From an uncultured Oscillospiraceae bacterium (lineage in GTDB: Bacteria > Bacillota > Clostridia > Oscillospirales > Oscillospiraceae): DNA of 64,000 nucleotides. The stretch covers positions 1 through 64,000 of the forward strand of contig CANRLZ010000002.1 of the NCBI GenBank assembly GCA_947631595.1, read 5' to 3'. The first letter of the stretch is position 1. Every line of letters begins with the position of its first letter. Of this stretch, positions 61,478 through 64,000 are shown piece after piece. The notes beneath the pieces are model-generated. The model did no database searches, was not told the origin of the DNA, and saw nothing but the letters and a program-made list of their open reading frames with translations. Both the position numbers and the translations under genes were made by a program.

Positions 61478-64000
61478 ATGAGAAGACATAGGACAGATCG
61501 CCGCGCCCGGCGGGGCTTTTCCCTGTCGGAGGTGCTGGTGACGGTGGGCATCATTGCCGTCCTGACGGCGGTGGCGGTGCCCTCCGTCCTCCACTACCAG
61601 CGGACGCTGAAGTACACCGAGCTGGACGACAACGCCCGGGCCATCTTCGTAGCGGCGCAGAACCACCTCACCGCCCTGCGCTCCGCCTCAACGGATGCGC
61701 TGGAGGTGTCCGCCGGCGTGGGCCGTCCGGCCAAGGCGGTGCCCGCCGGGGCGGTCAGCGGCCTGGAGAGCGGCACCGAGCTGAAGTACGTCTCCACCGA
61801 CGTGGCCGGGGCGGAGCCGGACTGGCTGGTGCTGCCCGGCTCCATCGAGTCGGACCTGGCGGGGAACAGCTACCTGGTGGAGTTCGACCCCGCCTCCGGC
61901 GCGGTGTACGGCGTGTTCTACGCGGAGCGGGCGCTGGACGAGAGCGCCTATCAGAAGCTCTGCCAGTATACAGACGGGACAAACTCCTGCCGCGCCCAAA
62001 AGGGTCGGCAGGCGTTCGCCCGCGCCTCCGGAGGCTTCCCCGTGGGGTACTACGGCGCGGACGGCGCCCTGGACCTCGCCCGGCCCAGCGCCATGGAGCT
62101 GCCCAAGCCCCAGCTGAAGCTGACCAATGCCGAGGAGCTGGTGCTGGAGATCAGATCCGGCGACGCCTCCTGGCTGCCCACCATCGACCAGAGCAAGGTG
62201 TACCTCACCGTCTCCCTCAGCGATGAGACCTCCGCCGTGACCCTGGTGAGCCGCGGCGCGTTCCGCAGCGGCTCCACGGCCACGGTGGTGCTGGACACCC
62301 TGAACTCCTCCGGCTACAACCGCAACAGTACCCAGAACACCGCCGGCTGGACGGTGGGCGGCGCGTTTTCCCAGTGGGTGGGCGACGCCATCACCCCCGG
62401 CAAGGACGTCACCGTCAGCGTCACCGTCTGGTATGAGTCCGACGGGGGGGAGGAGATCGTGGCCCTGCCCAAGACCGCCACGGTGACCACCAACAGCCTC
62501 TTCGCCGCCCGGAGCGGCGACACGGTGGACGTGGCCTATGGCCGCCACCTCCAAAACCTGAGCAGCTCCCTGTCCCACCTGGACTCCGCCATCACCGCCG
62601 CCCGCCAGACCCAGGTCATCGACTTTGCCCGGTCGGCGGACGAGGCCGGCGGGGCGGTCTACTCCTGGGCGGAGACCTATGCGGGCCGGAAGTTTTCCTC
62701 CATCTACAACCCCAACCTGACCAGCTATGACGGCGGCGGCCTGGCCATTGAGAACATGGACGCCAGCGGGATGCCCAACGGCGGCCTGTTCAGCAACTTT
62801 GACAAGGGCAGGCTGTCCAACATCGTTCTGGTGGACGCCACGGTGAACGGCGGCTTGTCCGCCGGGGCTGTGGCCGGTGTGGCCGGAAAGAACACCGGCT
62901 CCACCAACCAGGTGGTGGCGGACAACTGCCAGGTCTACCTCACCCAGTACACCGATACCTCCCACGTCAAGGGCGCCAGCGCCGGCGGCCTGTTCGGGAT
63001 CGCCGAAAATGTGACCATTCAGAACTCCTTTGCCTCCACCGTGGCGGGGAACGGCAGCGGCAACACCGGCGGCCTGGTGGGCATGGCAAGCAACGTCGCC
63101 ATCTCCAGGAGCTACGCCGCCGGCCACCTGACCGGGAGAAATGTGGGCGGCCTGGTGGGGATACAGGAGTCCTACACCAGCACCATCACCATTGAGGACA
63201 GCTACGCCGCCGGGACGATCATCCAGGCTGCGCAGGCGGCGGGCGGGATGCTTGGCTCCTACGCCGCCAACACCAACCGCTCCTCTTACCCCGTCACCGT
63301 CCGGCGCGCCTACGCGGCGGTGGACTATGGCGCTGTGCCCGCCGACACGGTCTACGGCCTCATCCCCCCCAAAGGCTCCTGCGTCAACGCCTACTACCTG
63401 GTCAAGTCCGGCGTGAACGAGAACGGTGTGGGCACTCCGGTGAGCGGCGGGGATGAGATGAAGAAGTCCCAGGCGCTGAAGCTGGGCAGCGCCTTCGTCG
63501 AAGGCGGCAACAACACGGTGATGGCCCAGCCCTACAACCTGCCCAACACCGCCGAAAACAACCGGGATCCCAAGCTCAGCGCCCCCTATCCCTACCCCAC
63601 CCTCACCGTGCCCGCCGACGGGGGAGAGGAGACCGACCTCCGGCACTACGGCGACTGGTTGGTAGAGGAGCAGGGGCTTCAAGGCATTTTGGCCTACTAC
63701 GAGCAGGTGGACACCGGCGCCGGGCTGAAGACGGAGTTCTCCTACTACGACAAGGAGAAGGTGGACGGCGGCAAGCTGGTGGAGCAGGGCAACCTGGACC
63801 TCACCCGTACCGGGGCGGTCTACTCCGACGGCTACGCCTTCCTCACCCCCACCCCGCTCCACACCGCGGGCGCGGAGAGCCAGCCGGTGCCCCTGGCGGT
63901 GGCCATTGGGGAGAGCGCCGCGCCCCAGCAGGTGCTCACCACCTACCTGGGCGGCTTCAAGGAGGACTTTACCCCCAGCCAGAGCGGGGAGACGCCCGCC
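61478..64000 (+). CDS. Giant prepilin with GLUG repeats (pilus-tip adhesin candidate), cut by window end
   Basis: The frame runs 841 codons to the window edge without a stop. The N-terminus is a full prepilin signal: RRARRGFSLSEVLVTVGIIAVL, with Glu5 and a pilin helix. A pilin-like domain leads into beta-rich modules. Residues about 500-620 contain GLUG-type repeats (GGLFGIAENVTIQNSFA, TGGLVGMASNVAISRSYAAG, VGGLVGIQESY...IEDSYAAG, GGMLGSYA), which occur in bacterial adhesins. This size is far beyond ordinary minor pilins (120-250). I infer an adhesive tip subunit loaded by the minor pilins. GAGGTGG precedes ATG 61478. The 3' end is not visible. Confidence 0.85.
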   Translation, partial: MRRHRTDRRARRGFSLSEVLVTVGIIAVLTAVAVPSVLHYQRTLKYTELDDNARAIFVAAQNHLTALRSASTDALEVSAGVGRPAKAVPAGAVSGLESGTELKYVSTDVAGAEPDWLVLPGSIESDLAGNSYLVEFDPASGAVYGVFYAERALDESAYQKLCQYTDGTNSCRAQKGRQAFARASGGFPVGYYGADGALDLARPSAMELPKPQLKLTNAEELVLEIRSGDASWLPTIDQSKVYLTVSLSDETSAVTLVSRGAFRSGSTATVVLDTLNSSGYNRNSTQNTAGWTVGGAFSQWVGDAITPGKDVTVSVTVWYESDGGEEIVALPKTATVTTNSLFAARSGDTVDVAYGRHLQNLSSSLSHLDSAITAARQTQVIDFARSADEAGGAVYSWAETYAGRKFSSIYNPNLTSYDGGGLAIENMDASGMPNGGLFSNFDKGRLSNIVLVDATVNGGLSAGAVAGVAGKNTGSTNQVVADNCQVYLTQYTDTSHVKGASAGGLFGIAENVTIQNSFASTVAGNGSGNTGGLVGMASNVAISRSYAAGHLTGRNVGGLVGIQESYTSTITIEDSYAAGTIIQAAQAAGGMLGSYAANTNRSSYPVTVRRAYAAVDYGAVPADTVYGLIPPKGSCVNAYYLVKSGVNENGVGTPVSGGDEMKKSQALKLGSAFVEGGNNTVMAQPYNLPNTAENNRDPKLSAPYPYPTLTVPADGGEETDLRHYGDWLVEEQGLQGILAYYEQVDTGAGLKTEFSYYDKEKVDGGKLVEQGNLDLTRTGAVYSDGYAFLTPTPLHTAGAESQPVPLAVAIGESAAPQQVLTTYLGGFKEDFTPSQSGETPA

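Overview
The window is a piece of a high-GC, Gram-positive-type Clostridia chromosome, most likely Oscillospiraceae (Oscillibacter/Flavonifractor/Dysosmobacter-like). The reasons are GC-rich codon use, Shine-Dalgarno sites and sigma-A promoters of Firmicutes type, a YerC/YecD-family TrpR relative, a DUF3048 lipoprotein, type III glutamine synthetase, an Amt-PII fusion without the uridylylation tyrosine, a monofunctional formate-THF ligase behind a ZTP riboswitch, and a clostridial-style pil operon. The assignment is inferred from gene content; no 16S or other marker was available.

Region by region: (1) 1-17677, + strand, is a surface-glycan locus. It holds the end of rfbD (dTDP-rhamnose), an ABC polysaccharide exporter whose permease carries an extracytoplasmic beta module, a methyltransferase/coiled-coil/GT2/GT2 fusion, a large multi-span membrane protein with a related beta module at its C-terminus, rfbF-rfbG-rfbH (CDP-4-keto-3,6-dideoxyhexose), a Wzx-like flippase, a ThDP enzyme resembling the YerE type that adds a two-carbon branch to that sugar, a GtrB-like polyprenyl-phosphate glycosyltransferase and two SDR epimerase/reductases. 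(2) 17712-18251 is a small exporter gene. (3) 18299-28634 is a nitrogen-assimilation island: gltBD on the minus strand, and glnA (type III) and amt-PII on the plus strand, with divergent promoters each followed by a terminator-like leader hairpin. (4) 28705-35107, minus strand, is a second polysaccharide set: GT4, priming glycosyl-phosphotransferase, O-antigen polymerase/ligase-like protein with TPR tail, and a GT-C enzyme.

(5) 35246-38934 holds an acylating aldehyde dehydrogenase, a double OB-fold SSB-like protein and malQ. (6) 38935-41500 is an AT-rich accessory patch with unknown small genes and a TetR regulator. (7) 41518-52028 is a dense housekeeping stretch with visible regulation: fhs (ZTP riboswitch), YerC, a methyltransferase, hslO, an orphan histidine-kinase-like ATPase, gap with a Rex-type operator, an XRE regulator, queT (SD-sequestering leader, preQ1 candidate), galU, ribU (FMN riboswitch) and a DUF3048 lipoprotein. 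(8) 52231-64000 is a complete type IV pilus operon, pilB-T-C-A-D-M-N-O followed by minor pilins. It ends, open at the window edge, in a giant prepilin-like protein with GLUG repeats that looks like a pilus-tip adhesin.

Most promising for new biology are the predicted branched 3,6-dideoxyhexose glycan system with its shared beta modules, the GLUG prepilin, and the repeated promoter-hairpin-gene leader layout seen at gltB, glnA and the polysaccharide operon. No CRISPR array, tRNA, rRNA, insertion sequence or prophage was recognised.
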